Assembly: GCA_030247855.1 (NCBI GenBank)
Contig: JAPDRN010000011.1
Span: 419,768 to 483,767, forward strand
Reading direction: 5' to 3'
DNA length: 64,000 bases
Source of the DNA: Knufia peltigerae
Taxonomy: Eukaryota; Ascomycota; Eurotiomycetes; Chaetothyriales; Trichomeriaceae
Positions 22,314 to 32,850 of the stretch are shown here, piece after piece. The notes below the pieces were generated by a model. That model saw only the letters and a list, made by a program, of their open reading frames with translations, searched no databases and was not told where the DNA came from. Every line of letters starts with the position of its first letter. Positions within the stretch are counted from its first letter, which is position 1. Position numbers and translations under genes: made by a program.

Positions 22314-24998
22314 ATGGGGAGATATCAATGTCATCGATGTCCAAAGGGGTTTGCACGCCTAGAACATCTGTCTCGCCATGAGAGATCCCGTACGCAAAAA
22401 TATCCTGCGTTCTGAACAAGTTTCGGTGTTGGGTCGAATCAGCTGAAAGTTGTTATCTCTAGATACTAAAGAGAAGCCCTACTGTTGTCAATTATGCCCT
22501 TCAAGGTTCACCCGAAAGTGAGCTTTTGAGACTTCCAGCGTTTCTGGCCTTGACCACCAAAACTAATGAATGGCGAAAGGGACCTTCTTACACGACATGA
22601 CCGACTCTATCACCAACCAACCGAGGGACAACCAGTCCTCTCCTTTCCGACTTGCGAACCACAGAGTAGCCGTCAGCCTCCCCTTGGCGAGCCTGAATTC
22701 ACAACCGTTTCTACATCATGCACACAGTCGTCCTTGACTGACCTGTCAGCGCCGGTCAATCTGTGCATAGCACAATCTTCAATGGATTTTCTCGATGCTG
22801 GAGTGAGGACGGCACCCATATCGGGATCGAATCAACCACAGAATCCTGGTATGACTTCTTCTAGCGGAACCATGGATGGTGGCTCTGCTCCGGCCATACA
22901 ATTTGAGGACCTCCAGGCCCCAAATCAGATTCCGCATTATCAAGTCGAGGACCTTTCGGTAGATATTTTCGACGATTACGACTGGTCCACCATGTTCCAG
23001 GATGAATCATTTGCCGACTTGGGTCCTTCTTCCCTCGCAGATATTGCACATTCTTTTCATTATCCCCTGGCAACAACCTCCGGTGTCCCAGACCAACAAA
23101 CTGTGCCTGCGTCGCCTCTAACGCAACAAAAGCAGAGGGGACTCATCATCAATACGGAGGCGACCGACCTCTCCGCCTTTGCATCTCGCCTTCCTTCCCT
23201 GGAACCTGAGGAGGTACACCAGAGTGACTCAATGCCGCTCCTCCGTAGCAGCGACCAAACTGGAGGACAAGCACATTCTTCTTCTTCATCATCATCATGG
23301 ACAGCTCAGAATCCTCGACGTTGCTTTTTAGAGGTCACCCACGAGTGTCGCCAAAGGGTCTTAAATGACCTTTTTTCGGACTTCACCAACTTCGTACCTG
23401 ATGATTTTGTGCTTCCATCGAAGCATGCGTTGAATCGTTTCGTGGCAATATATATTGCGTCATTCTACGAACACAATCCGGTTCTACATCTTCCGACAAT
23501 GTCACTCAACAATACGTCCGTGGAATTGTGCCTGGCCATCGCGGCCGTCGGAGCTCATTACTGTGGCGAAGTCGACACCAGCACGAAGCTCTACCGGGTT
23601 GCCAAAGATGTGGCCTTTGAACGAATGGACAGACTCGCCGACTCAGCTATCTCGAACGCACCGCAAGAAAGAGACGGTGCACAACAGTCGAGACTGGTCT
23701 TCCAGCAAGGGGAGTGGCCAACGCAAAAGGATTTCGTTTCGCAGGCGCAAATTGAACTCATGCAGACGTTTGTGATCCTCTTTGGGTTCTCCCTCTGGTT
23801 TCCCAAGACCCCCGGGCCAGCCTTACGCTCAAAAGCTTTATTACAATGTATTCTTGAGTCACTGATTCGAGACGTGGCGCTAGATGCGGCAAAAGAAGCG
23901 ACCATACAACGCAACCACGATTGGCAGAGCTGGGTGCAGGCAGAGACTCTGAAACGAATCGTACTCGTCTCCTTCTGTCTATTCAACTTGCAAACCCTAA
24001 TCCATGAAACACCACCTCCGCTCCTCTGGTCCGAGATCGACATGTGCCTGCCATGCAGCGAAGGCCGGTGGAATGCTACTAGCCCTACGGCTTGGGCATC
24101 TTCGGTCGAACAGCAGGACCTAGGTAAAGCCATGGTCCAGGAGACACTGCAAAATCTTTTCAACGAAGAAGGATCCGGCGTCCCGCACCCAAATTTCTCA
24201 TCCCTGGGCGGTTACTTTCTAATCCACGCAATTCTACAACATATGTGGATACTCCAAAAGACACGCCTACTGCAGAGCAAGCCTCTGGAGGAGAGAAGCA
24301 GAGAGCAGGAAGCTGTAACCTTTGGACAATTTCAAAGAGCTCTACGTCAATGGCGTCGGGGGTGGACCAACGATCGAGAATCGTCCATGAGTCCAGTCAA
24401 CCCTTGCGGACCTATCGCTTTTACTTCCACTGCTCTTTTGCGACTTGCTTACGTGCGGCTCAGTTTCTCTGCTCGCCTGATCCCTCTGCTCATCAATACT
24501 TGGAGTGCCGAGAAGATTGCTCGGGCATTCATCCAAGCACCATCCGCAGAGCGAAATGACCGCACCACGAGGGCGGCACTGCATTGTGCCCACGCGCTGA
24601 GCATTCCTGTCAAGATCGGTCTCAAGTTCGTAGCCAGAACTCAAGGCTTCTACTGGTCCAATCAACACGCCGTCTCATCTCTGGAGTGTGCGTTGTTCTT
24701 GTGTAAGTGGCTCCAATCCGTGACGAGCCCGGAGGACGCAGATACAAATGTTTCAACAATTACTGAGCAAGAGATGCTGGTGATTGATTTTATTATTGCC
24801 ATCGTGGCCGAAACTGACCTCCGGGCATCCAAGGAGGTTCTGCTGCAGACGAGGAACCTCTTGAGTAGAACTGTGGTGAGCATTTGGTCCCGCTTATTCC
24901 CAGGAGACAGTGCCTGGAAAATTGTTGATCTGATCGGAAGTTCGATGAGGGCGTGTATCGACGCCCTAGACTGCAACGCAGGAATGCTAGGTAATTAA
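22314..24998 (+). CDS. C2H2 zinc-finger transcription factor with fungal transcription-factor domain
   Basis: Exons 22314-22389, 22463-22517 and 22580-24998 (introns 73 and 62 nt) give 849 residues. The long third exon alone lacks a DNA-binding domain; the two small exons add it. Finger 1 uses Cys6, Cys9, His22, His26 (C-x2-C-x12-H-x3-H) and finger 2 Cys34, Cys37, His50, His55 (C-x2-C-x12-H-x4-H), joined by a TKEKPY linker. Both fingers cross splice junctions in frame, which strongly supports the model. A Ser/Gln-rich middle leads to the fungal transcription-factor domain from about residue 320 (ASFYEHNPVLHLPTMSLNN, then CLAIAAVGAHYCGE) to about 700. It is probably a nuclear pathway regulator, and lies directly behind the P450 on the same strand, so local control of the cluster is a reasonable inference. 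The start could not be extended because an upstream ATG is out of frame. Confidence 0.88.
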
Positions 24999-25107
24999 AT
25001 AGCAGAGTTTTCAAGGTCCATCCTGAGATGCACGACGAGTCAGATCTCCGTTGATCGATGCTGGTATTTGTCTCCGCCATTCCACACAATAAATAGTCCG
25101 TCGAGTC

Positions 25108-25713
25108 TTAGTAATCCATACTGAGAAGGTCTTCGAGATGCGAAAACTGACTCCCCAATGTACTTGTGTCCAAGTTTTGAAACCATGACCACATGCCTCC
25201 CCCTTCGTTTATTTCCACCCACATAGGACGCGGCGGTGGTCCACTTTGAAGGGAAGAGACGTGTGCCTCTTGTTGCGGCTGGGCGACGCCGTGCAAGTTG
25301 TCGTTGGGAAAACAAGATTGCTGCTGCTGACATTCATTCAGTGATGTGACCTGAGGAGGAGGAGGACTCATCCACCGCTTCTGCTGCTGGCAAGATCACC
25401 GCTGGGATGTGGAGCGGTCTTTTTTGGACCGGACCCTGCAGTATAGCCTCTCAAGTTTCGTCGGGAGGGAAACGGCGCAATATTGTAGAAATTGCAAAAG
25501 GCTTCCCATTTTGATATAAGCCTGACCCTGGAGTTTTGAAGAATGATCCACATCACAGATTTGGGGACAATAGCCCTGTAGTACACCGCTGGATGTTAGT
25601 AGTGAGCCCTGTAACATACGGATGTCTCCAATAGGTAATCTACATACCCCATCAGCGTTGCTGAAGGATGAAACTTTTCCCAAGAGAAATCCTGGTTGAG
25701 CAAACCTGAACAC
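25108..25713 (-). pseudogene. Possible broken transcription-factor remnant
   Basis: Reading the minus strand, one frame runs from 25713 to a single TGA at 25398-25396 and then continues in the same frame to 25108. The last part is Pro/Gln-rich and ends WFQNL...SHLEDLLSMDY, like the C-terminal tail of a fungal zinc-cluster regulator; the upstream part contains KMGSLLQFLQYCAVSLP, which could be a helix of the regulatory domain. No DNA-binding domain was found upstream. An undetected intron could also explain the stop (several GT/AG pairs and a CTAAC occur at 25580-25650), so a short living gene is an alternative. I cannot identify the family firmly. Confidence 0.3.
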
Positions 25714-27189
25714 CAGTGAGCATAGTGGCGTCCTTTGTTGGTGTTATAGTTACGTTCCAGCAAATTACAACATCGTCTATGCCATAAAGCCTACGGCAAG
25801 CCAAATACTGCAACCACAGTACACATCCATGCGTATGTTTTTCCTGCGTGGTGTCTTCGGTATTCGGCGCTAGATCTGCATCTGCCTTCGCACCCAGCAT
25901 TCATCGTGGTCGTGCTGCCACTCTACCAGGTTGCACTCTTTTGGTTCAACTTCAGCTCAGCCGTGGTGCCATCTGATGATTTCTCAGCCTCATCGCCCTC
26001 TTCGTCACCTCCACTGTCATTGAATGTTCACTCAGTGCTTTACAAGTGTCTCTTCATCGAGATAGGAATCTTCTACGATCATTTAAACTTCGCCAATAGG
26101 CCCTTGCAGCTGGAGTCGACCAACCGCAAGCCGCCACAAATCCGTACATGAAACTCACCTTACAAAATGAGCATTCTCAAAATTGGCTGTGGCCTCGAAG
26201 CTGACGCCCAATCCCGCGTGCCATGGGGGCATGTTCAGGCAGGCTCAATATGTCCCGATAAGGCAGCAACCGGTGGACAGAGACACTTCTTCACACTAGG
26301 ACCTTCTTGTTGCAGATTGTTCGGTAATGGCACTCCTTTCTCACCGTGTATCGGACTAATAGTTGCAGATAAGCTCAGCTTTCATGGTCCGGCCACGAGG
26401 TCAAGATGTTCGTTCGGGTAGGTACTATGAATTGTACAGCTTCTGTCAAGGTGCATAAGTGCTACGTATTTGTTTAGTTGGGTAGACACCTGGTGCTTTT
26501 GTCATTACCAAAAGGCCGCGAAAGGACCCGTCCATCATCTCCTATCTTAGGAATCCACTTGTATCAATTATCCACTCTCGCGCATGACGTTGGGTCGTCC
26601 ATCCTTGTTCATTCGACATACATTAGCTATACTAGTCTATTAGACAAATCACCACGTCCGTTCTATTTCGGCTGGAAACGTGTCTTCCTGACAACGAAAA
26701 GGCGGTACATGTTTTCTTGTCTCTAGAAGCTGTGCAGGCTCCAACATATACCTATATGTATCATCTCTCCTCCCGGCGAAAGTGCTTTCCCAATTTCAGT
26801 CTCAATAGGGCGCACATCTGGGTCAGCGAACGAGACCAAGCTGTATACAATTGCCCCAAAAACAAATCGAGAACAAATTGTCACGTTCTCAGTTGAGAAG
26901 CTCTATGAAGTTTTTAGTCTGCCGACCGTGATACCAATATGCGACTGATGAAAATCAAACCGGGGGGCATGAAATTTCTAGCAGAACTTTCAGCATGGAT
27001 TCAGGAACAGAACATCGCCAAGTGGGCTGAAGGCGCGACCGTTGAAGAGGTGGAGTATTCAGAGCTGCCACAATGTGCGTACGATCTCTTGGAGTTTGTC
27101 CCTATAGGTATGTAAGAGACCAGTGCTCCTCCGTCTTTAACAGCTGAATAGAGCCGAACTGGCAACCTTGCGGTGTTGCCATCTTACCA
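25714..27189. other. Gene-poor region before the HET gene
   Basis: Only short open frames without domains occur. One short frame that could be a first exon for the HET gene begins at ATG 26947 or 26968 (about 50 codons, ending in a GTATGT donor near 27109); splicing to an acceptor near 27229 would keep frame. This is unproven. Otherwise I see nothing in this stretch. Confidence 0.35.
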
Positions 27190-29556
27190 ATGATATCCGG
27201 GTCAGTCCACGTTGAGCAGGCTACAGTTCCACAAGCAACGACAGATACTACAGCTATCCGTGCAATGGCTCCGGAAGTCGACGACTCTAAAAAGATGGAA
27301 ATTTGCACGTTCTGCAGCAAACTCCCGTTTCCCCAGCTTGGGACGCGCACTGTTGCGAAACCAGGGGCCAATGGCGCATCGCTAAATATTTTAGAAGTAA
27401 CTAGGCTTCTACTGACACGAACTTTCCGCGACGTCTTTGAGAAGGCGGAAGCATGCGCAGTGTGCTTGGTGATAGCCTTGCAGGTATTGTCATCGACGTC
27501 AGACGCTGGAATTGAACCCTCGGCCGCTGGCTCTCAACCCCCTGAGTCCAATGTTGATCCTAAGGAACGCGATTTTGCCCTTCTGGATCGTCATTTTCAG
27601 TTTCTGTACACAGAATTGATGACATCACGCGAATCTACCCGAGAATGGAACAGGCTATCTATCCCGAATCGACTGGTTGTCGAATTGCAATTCATGGTCT
27701 CTCCGTCAAGAGGTCCCAAGACGACTCTCTCAACAATACAATTCCAGAAATGTAGCCCCGATCAGGGTATCCTCACATGCGAACCCTCAAGATTGTTTTA
27801 CGAGGACTCTGAAAATTTACATCTTTTCGAGGGACGGATCAGACCGGATCGCTTAGATGGGGGTCTGCTCCGCGCTTGGAAGGACCACTGTTTCAACCAT
27901 CATGGAGAATCTTGTGCGATGCTTGTGACACCTCCTTGTTCTCAAATGCATCTGCGGCTCATTGATGTCAACAACGAATGCATCGTGGACAGCAATGAGA
28001 CCGAGCAGTGGGTTGCACTCAGCTACGTTTGGGGCAAGTCGAACAAATTCGTTGTCACCAAGGAAAACATTGAGAAGTACCGAGAACCTGGTTCCCTGGC
28101 TGGCGCAACGTCTGCCACTATAGCTGATGCAATGGCCGTCACAAAATTGTTAGGAGAAAGGTATCTGTGGGTTGACAGCTTGTGTATTTTGCAGGATTGC
28201 TTGGAGGACATGCAATACTTCATTCCGAGAATGGGCTACATATATGGGCAGTCTTGTTTCACGATCATCAACGCACATGGCCTAGATGGCACGGCAGGTT
28301 TGCCCGGCGTCAGACCCTCCACGAGGGAGGAACATGCACACATTATCGTCACGCCGGACTTCGCATTCATGAAGACGTCGGATCCAGCACATTCCAGTAA
28401 ATGGGATTGCACCCTGGGTTCGACTTGGAGCACCAGAGCCTGGACTCTCCAGGAGAGGCTTCTATCGAGAAGAGTCTTGATTTTCACTTCAGGTCTGATT
28501 TATTGGGAATGTCAGAAGGCGTCCTGGAATGAGGAAACCTTCAAAGAGGTTCTGTCTGACCAGGTAATCTCTCATCACCCGGACCTTGGCGACGCTGACT
28601 CCTTGAGCCATCATATGTTGTCCAGGGTCCTGAGAACCAGGCCGTTCGACTTCGCAAACACTTACAGACACATAGCTTCTCGTTATACGGGACTTCAACT
28701 TTCCTTCCAGAAAGATGGTCTAAACGCAATTTCCGGCCTGGTGAGAAGTCTAGCGTATATGTCTGGACACGAATTCGTTTGGGCGCTGCCGGTAACGTTC
28801 CTTTCTACTGCACTGGCTTGGGAGACCTATTCCAGTGAGCGTCATTCCTCTTCTGTGCGCAACTATCGCAGAGCATCCAATCACTCCTTGGCGAACAAGA
28901 GAGAGCGAATGGAGGCTTATTCCATTCCCAGCTGGTCCTGGGTCGGATGGGAGGGAAAAATTTGGTATCCTTCGCCCAAGGGCGGAGGGTTCACCCATTC
29001 CGAGCTCTGCTTCTATCACTTCACAGACAAAAGGACTCCAAACCTGCTTACAGGACTCGAACAGACGAATAGATCTTCAACCCCTTTCTGGGAGAGTCCA
29101 GGCTGGAATGTCAGTGGTGAGACGGCCTTGACAGAAGCACACATTCCGTCAGGGATTCCAAGTCGGCTGTTAATTGACAGGGTCCTCGGTTTCTGGACCG
29201 ATACCGTTCTGGCAGACATATCTTGGAAGGACACAGACTCTCCATGGAGATCATATTTCCATGATTCTAAAATGCAAGCCGAACTCCACGTTGACGGAGT
29301 GAACATCATGTCTGCTTGGAGCCAAATCCCGACTGAGGTGAATCCTCATTCACAAGAGTCTGGAGTTTTGATTGTCATCGGAACGAAGCCGATATCTTGC
29401 TTCGAGGGCCGGGGTTGGGTGCAAAGACGCCATCTCGACGTTCTGCTGGTCAATATTGAGGATCAAGTGGCATACCGGCGTGGGCTATGCCACATCAGCG
29501 AGTCAGATTGGCTGAGGCTGGGCTCAAGGCGATGGAAACCGATCTTTCTGGGGTGA
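27190..29556 (+). CDS. HET-domain protein (heterokaryon incompatibility family)
   Basis: A single exon of 788 residues from ATG 27190; an ATG at codon 26 and an upstream exon are alternatives. HET-domain proteins act in self/non-self recognition and trigger cell death when fused hyphae differ, and many copies are of unknown role. The three HET blocks are present: WVALSYVWG (about 273), YLWVDSLCILQD (about 325) followed by MGYIYGQSCFTIINA, and TRAWTLQERLLSRRVLIF (about 415). A Cys pair near the start (CTFCSKLPF) is common in this family before a Cys-poor middle. The C-terminal 300 residues contain IPSWSWVGWEGKIWYP, also typical. No NACHT or WD repeats follow. It stands in a gene-poor region near a probable pseudogene, as often seen for this fast-evolving family. 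Confidence 0.9.
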   Translation: MISGSVHVEQATVPQATTDTTAIRAMAPEVDDSKKMEICTFCSKLPFPQLGTRTVAKPGANGASLNILEVTRLLLTRTFRDVFEKAEACAVCLVIALQVLSSTSDAGIEPSAAGSQPPESNVDPKERDFALLDRHFQFLYTELMTSRESTREWNRLSIPNRLVVELQFMVSPSRGPKTTLSTIQFQKCSPDQGILTCEPSRLFYEDSENLHLFEGRIRPDRLDGGLLRAWKDHCFNHHGESCAMLVTPPCSQMHLRLIDVNNECIVDSNETEQWVALSYVWGKSNKFVVTKENIEKYREPGSLAGATSATIADAMAVTKLLGERYLWVDSLCILQDCLEDMQYFIPRMGYIYGQSCFTIINAHGLDGTAGLPGVRPSTREEHAHIIVTPDFAFMKTSDPAHSSKWDCTLGSTWSTRAWTLQERLLSRRVLIFTSGLIYWECQKASWNEETFKEVLSDQVISHHPDLGDADSLSHHMLSRVLRTRPFDFANTYRHIASRYTGLQLSFQKDGLNAISGLVRSLAYMSGHEFVWALPVTFLSTALAWETYSSERHSSSVRNYRRASNHSLANKRERMEAYSIPSWSWVGWEGKIWYPSPKGGGFTHSELCFYHFTDKRTPNLLTGLEQTNRSSTPFWESPGWNVSGETALTEAHIPSGIPSRLLIDRVLGFWTDTVLADISWKDTDSPWRSYFHDSKMQAELHVDGVNIMSAWSQIPTEVNPHSQESGVLIVIGTKPISCFEGRGWVQRRHLDVLLVNIEDQVAYRRGLCHISESDWLRLGSRRWKPIFLG

Positions 29557-31042
29557 CATCGAACAGTGAACCGATACCTTGTTGGAAAGGGGCATGATGG
29601 AAAATCCTGAAATTGTGGGATACCTGAAGAGGTACTTTGTTGAACATCTGAAATAAGTGCTCCAAGACCCCTCCAGGATATGCTTGGTTCAAGTATTTCG
29701 GCCGTCGTATTTTCCGCCGCGCGGGAATGTTCTTGCATATATGTCGCCTCCTCATACATCCCCGTGGGTGAGGGAGGAAGGCCTCCTGTGTATGCAGGCT
29801 AGGAGAGGGCTTCCAACGAGTCCCATTTTGACATCCCTCTAAGTGACTGTGGTATCAAGACTTTCCGCCAACCATCACTGGAGCCGGGTGGTCAGGGTAG
29901 ACAATAGTGTTATATCAGCATTTTTGTCACGGGAGGAGCCTGGCTCCTGCAAAGGCTCAGGACTACTCAGCTAGCTGCACCCTCCTGTCTTCTCTTTGAT
30001 AGACGAGACCGCCCCACAAGACAATAAGAGCTATTGCAGCACAGACCACCATAGGCGTAGACCCTTCCCAGGCCATCGTAGCCCAGGGACACCAGAACAG
30101 CGTCCACATCTCCACCAGGTGGCAGTAAAAAAAACTATCGAAACGCTGTCGACAATGACCGAGTCAAGCGTCCAGAATTAGGACTTTCGGTGCCTGCCTT
30201 GCCTCGCTCAGCATTGTACAGCCACAGCTCAAAGTTGCTCCGTCAGTGCTCTGAAAAGACAACAAAGTGCTCGGGCATGGAAATTGATACAGATCTTGTG
30301 GAGGTCAAGATTCGGCGCCGAGTATTGTGGTATTCAAAGAGTCATGAAAGACGAAGATGTGATCTTGTATTGCCTGCCAGTGCATACTGTGCCTTTGTCC
30401 GAACCAATAGACTTGAGCAATGCGACTTTCCTGGGGTGTGGTGTCACCACCAGGGCGTGATGACCCCCCTGGAGTCCTTTCTATGGAGCCAACCTGGACT
30501 CTATGTAGCCTTCCGGATTTTCAATCAAGTTAGGTTCCTCACTGACACCTTGTGCCAACAATCCGAGATGGATCTTCTCAGATACCTATATTACGTAGAA
30601 CAACAGTTCTAGAATGAAATTTCCCAATGAGAGACCGATAGAGGCAGATTGGCCATCTATCGTAATCTTTAAGAGCTTCTCAGAAGAGGTCAAGCCTTGT
30701 CGGTTATGTATGGTGCCCTTGCCAGCATCGATTGCTTGACACTAATAAGGCTGCATGCTTAAAGTAAACAGTATCGAAGTGTTCAAACTGAGTAAAGTGA
30801 ACCGGTTCAACCGAGGTAAGGATGATTTACAAACAAAATCTCCCAAAGGCACCGATGGCCCTTCAAAGAGTATCAGACTATTGACTTTCGCAAATTGTAC
30901 AAAGCCCCCTTTCCGGCCACTGTTCCCCATATTAAGTGCTCATACTTGCCGTGAAGCCGCTACTGTACGAGAGTCAAGACAGGTACAGATGAAGAAACTC
31001 GTCTGTTCCGCCATACAGTCCAAACAAAACACTACATAATCA
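29557..31042. other. Gene-poor region after the HET gene
   Basis: About 1.5 kb with short frames only. A plus-strand open frame (30190-30612, non-ATG start; first ATG 30277) reads MEIDTDLVEVKIRRRVLWYS, faintly similar to the ExRRRxWW helix of fungal transcription-factor domains. It lacks flanking domain sequence, so at most it is a decayed fragment. Nothing else is supported. Confidence 0.3.
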
Positions 31043-32272
31043 TCACGTCAAACAAGCAACCATCAAGGCCTCGTAGTGGCTGCGAGTTTCTCCCTTGACA
31101 CGCTGGATCAAGTCCTTCTTGTACCGATGAGCATAAGCACGCTTCACCTGGTCCATGTGTGCTCTGTTCCAGTGGACACGAACCACCCGTTGAACAAGCA
31201 GGGTGTCTTTGGTGCCAAGGCCGGCCATCGCATCTTCCAACTGCACCGCATCCGACATGGCACGGTCACATGCGCGACGCACCATGAGCAGCAGGGCGTC
31301 CTTCATGTGGCCTGAAAATTCCGAGGCAATGACCTTTTCGAGCTCGCTGTGATACTTCTGTTGCCAGTGGTGACTCAGTGCTCGGATTTGGCCGTCACTT
31401 CGATTGGCGAGGATGCTGCAGACAGTGATCTGATCGGTGCCGATGCGTGCGTCCATGGCGCGATGCAGCTCCGACACGTCTCGTTCGAGTTCGTGGGGGA
31501 TCACGGGAGCAGACTCTTCCTGCCTCGTGGCCGCCATGACCATGCTGAACAATCTCTCCGTCTTCATCGAGAGATCACCTTTCACGTCGTCTTCGAGAGT
31601 GCGTCTGAAGGTCTCGTGGTAGGCTTGTTTGATCGCGCGCATGTCTGCGTTTGAGCGTCCAAGGAGCACGTCGTTCAGTGTCGCCTCCCTTGTCCCCAAC
31701 CCCTTGATCGCCCCGTGGACCGAGTGCACGTCGTGCATGAGCGGGCCCTGGACGATCGCCACCAGTCCTTCACAAAAGTACCTTGAAGTCTCGGACTTGA
31801 TATCTCTTTCCAGGTCACGACGGTGTCGTTGATTGTATGTAGTTCTCAGCAGCGCTATTTGTAGAGGGTCCGGTTTGGATAGGATTCGAATGAGGGCGTT
31901 TTCGTCCGTGCCAAACCCCTTCATCGCCGCTCTCAAAGCGTCGGCGTCGCGTGAGGCGTCACCTTGCGCCTGCGCCCTGGAATCATAGCCTGGTGAGGGC
32001 ATTGCCGGCGGAGGAGCCCATTGCTGCTGTTGTGGCGGGAACCCGCCTTGAGGCGGGCCGTACCCGCCATGCTGTTGGGGAGGAGGGAATTGACCTGGGG
32101 GTGGTGGTCCGCCAAAGTGTTGTTGCGGCGGCGGCGGCGGCGGACCACCGTAACCTCCTTGTGGAGGGGGAGGATAACCACCGTGCTGCGGAGGAAATTG
32201 GCCGTAACCTGGACCTTGAGGAGGGTATCCTCCTCCGTACGGAGGTTGACCTTGGGGAGGACCGTATGACAT
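31043..32272 (-). CDS. Annexin with Pro/Gly/Gln-rich N-terminus
   Basis: A single exon of 409 residues from ATG 32272 (MSYGPPQGQPPY); the open frame extends further upstream to a TTG but has no other suitable start. Annexins bind acidic membranes in a calcium-dependent way and act in membrane repair and trafficking. Residues 1-100 are an almost pure Pro/Gly/Gln/Tyr tail of GGYPPPPQGG-type repeats, as in annexin A7/A11 and fungal annexins. Four annexin repeats follow; the first begins DADALRAAMKGFGTDENALIRIL (about 110), the second HGAIKGLGTREATLNDVL, the third is degenerate (MDARIGTDQITVCSIL), and the fourth is EDAMAGLGTKDTLLVQRV. GxGT calcium loops are clear in repeats 1, 2 and 4 but lost in part in 3. 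Length is normal for the family. Confidence 0.94.
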   Translation of the reverse strand: MSYGPPQGQPPYGGGYPPQGPGYGQFPPQHGGYPPPPQGGYGGPPPPPPQQHFGGPPPPGQFPPPQQHGGYGPPQGGFPPQQQQWAPPPAMPSPGYDSRAQAQGDASRDADALRAAMKGFGTDENALIRILSKPDPLQIALLRTTYNQRHRRDLERDIKSETSRYFCEGLVAIVQGPLMHDVHSVHGAIKGLGTREATLNDVLLGRSNADMRAIKQAYHETFRRTLEDDVKGDLSMKTERLFSMVMAATRQEESAPVIPHELERDVSELHRAMDARIGTDQITVCSILANRSDGQIRALSHHWQQKYHSELEKVIASEFSGHMKDALLLMVRRACDRAMSDAVQLEDAMAGLGTKDTLLVQRVVRVHWNRAHMDQVKRAYAHRYKKDLIQRVKGETRSHYEALMVACLT

Positions 32273-32850
32273 TCGCAAACTGTTGTGGTTGTATGGATAT
32301 CTTTTCGGGAAAACAGTAAAAAGGTGGGATGTGGAGGGGTAAGTTGAAAGCTCGGGAAGAATACGAGGAGTAGGGAAGAACGTCTGCCTTTTTCTTCCCA
32401 AGCACGGCAGAGATATTAAAGGTGTTTATTATCTTACAGCCAAGGCTGCCCGGCGTTGGAAAGATGACGCATGGCGGGAATTTGGTCTTTTGGTAGCACG
32501 AGAACTAGTTGCTTGAGTTGCATACAGTACTGTACACAGCCCTGTCAGAAAACGCCCCCTGATAAGGAACCTATCATCAACAAATGCGGGGAGGCACCGC
32601 CACATGGCGCAGCGTTTTGACGTGGCGTCCGGCGGTAATAGGCAGCCTTGGCAAATCACGTGGTCGGCAATGTTCTTCCGTTTTCCCGACCCAAGTCCTC
32701 CTGAAGGGACCTTTCATGATGTGATGCCATACACTATATATCATTCGTATCCTCATCAAAGTAATGCAACAAAGGATGTGGGTATATCCACCCTTGTACT
32801 AGTCATAAGTTTGCTACCTCCACACAATTTCTAACATCAAAAGCCACCGT
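32273..32850. other. Annexin promoter and AsaB-like 3' region
   Basis: A 578-bp tandem interval between two minus-strand genes. It includes the annexin 5' leader, which has an uninterrupted in-frame reading to 32401 without an ATG. No gene or RNA signal is seen. Confidence 0.4.

Noticed and set aside
30780..30825. Possible tRNA from a GGTTCAACC-like T-loop
   Set aside because: No acceptor stem, D-arm or anticodon arm could be drawn around it.
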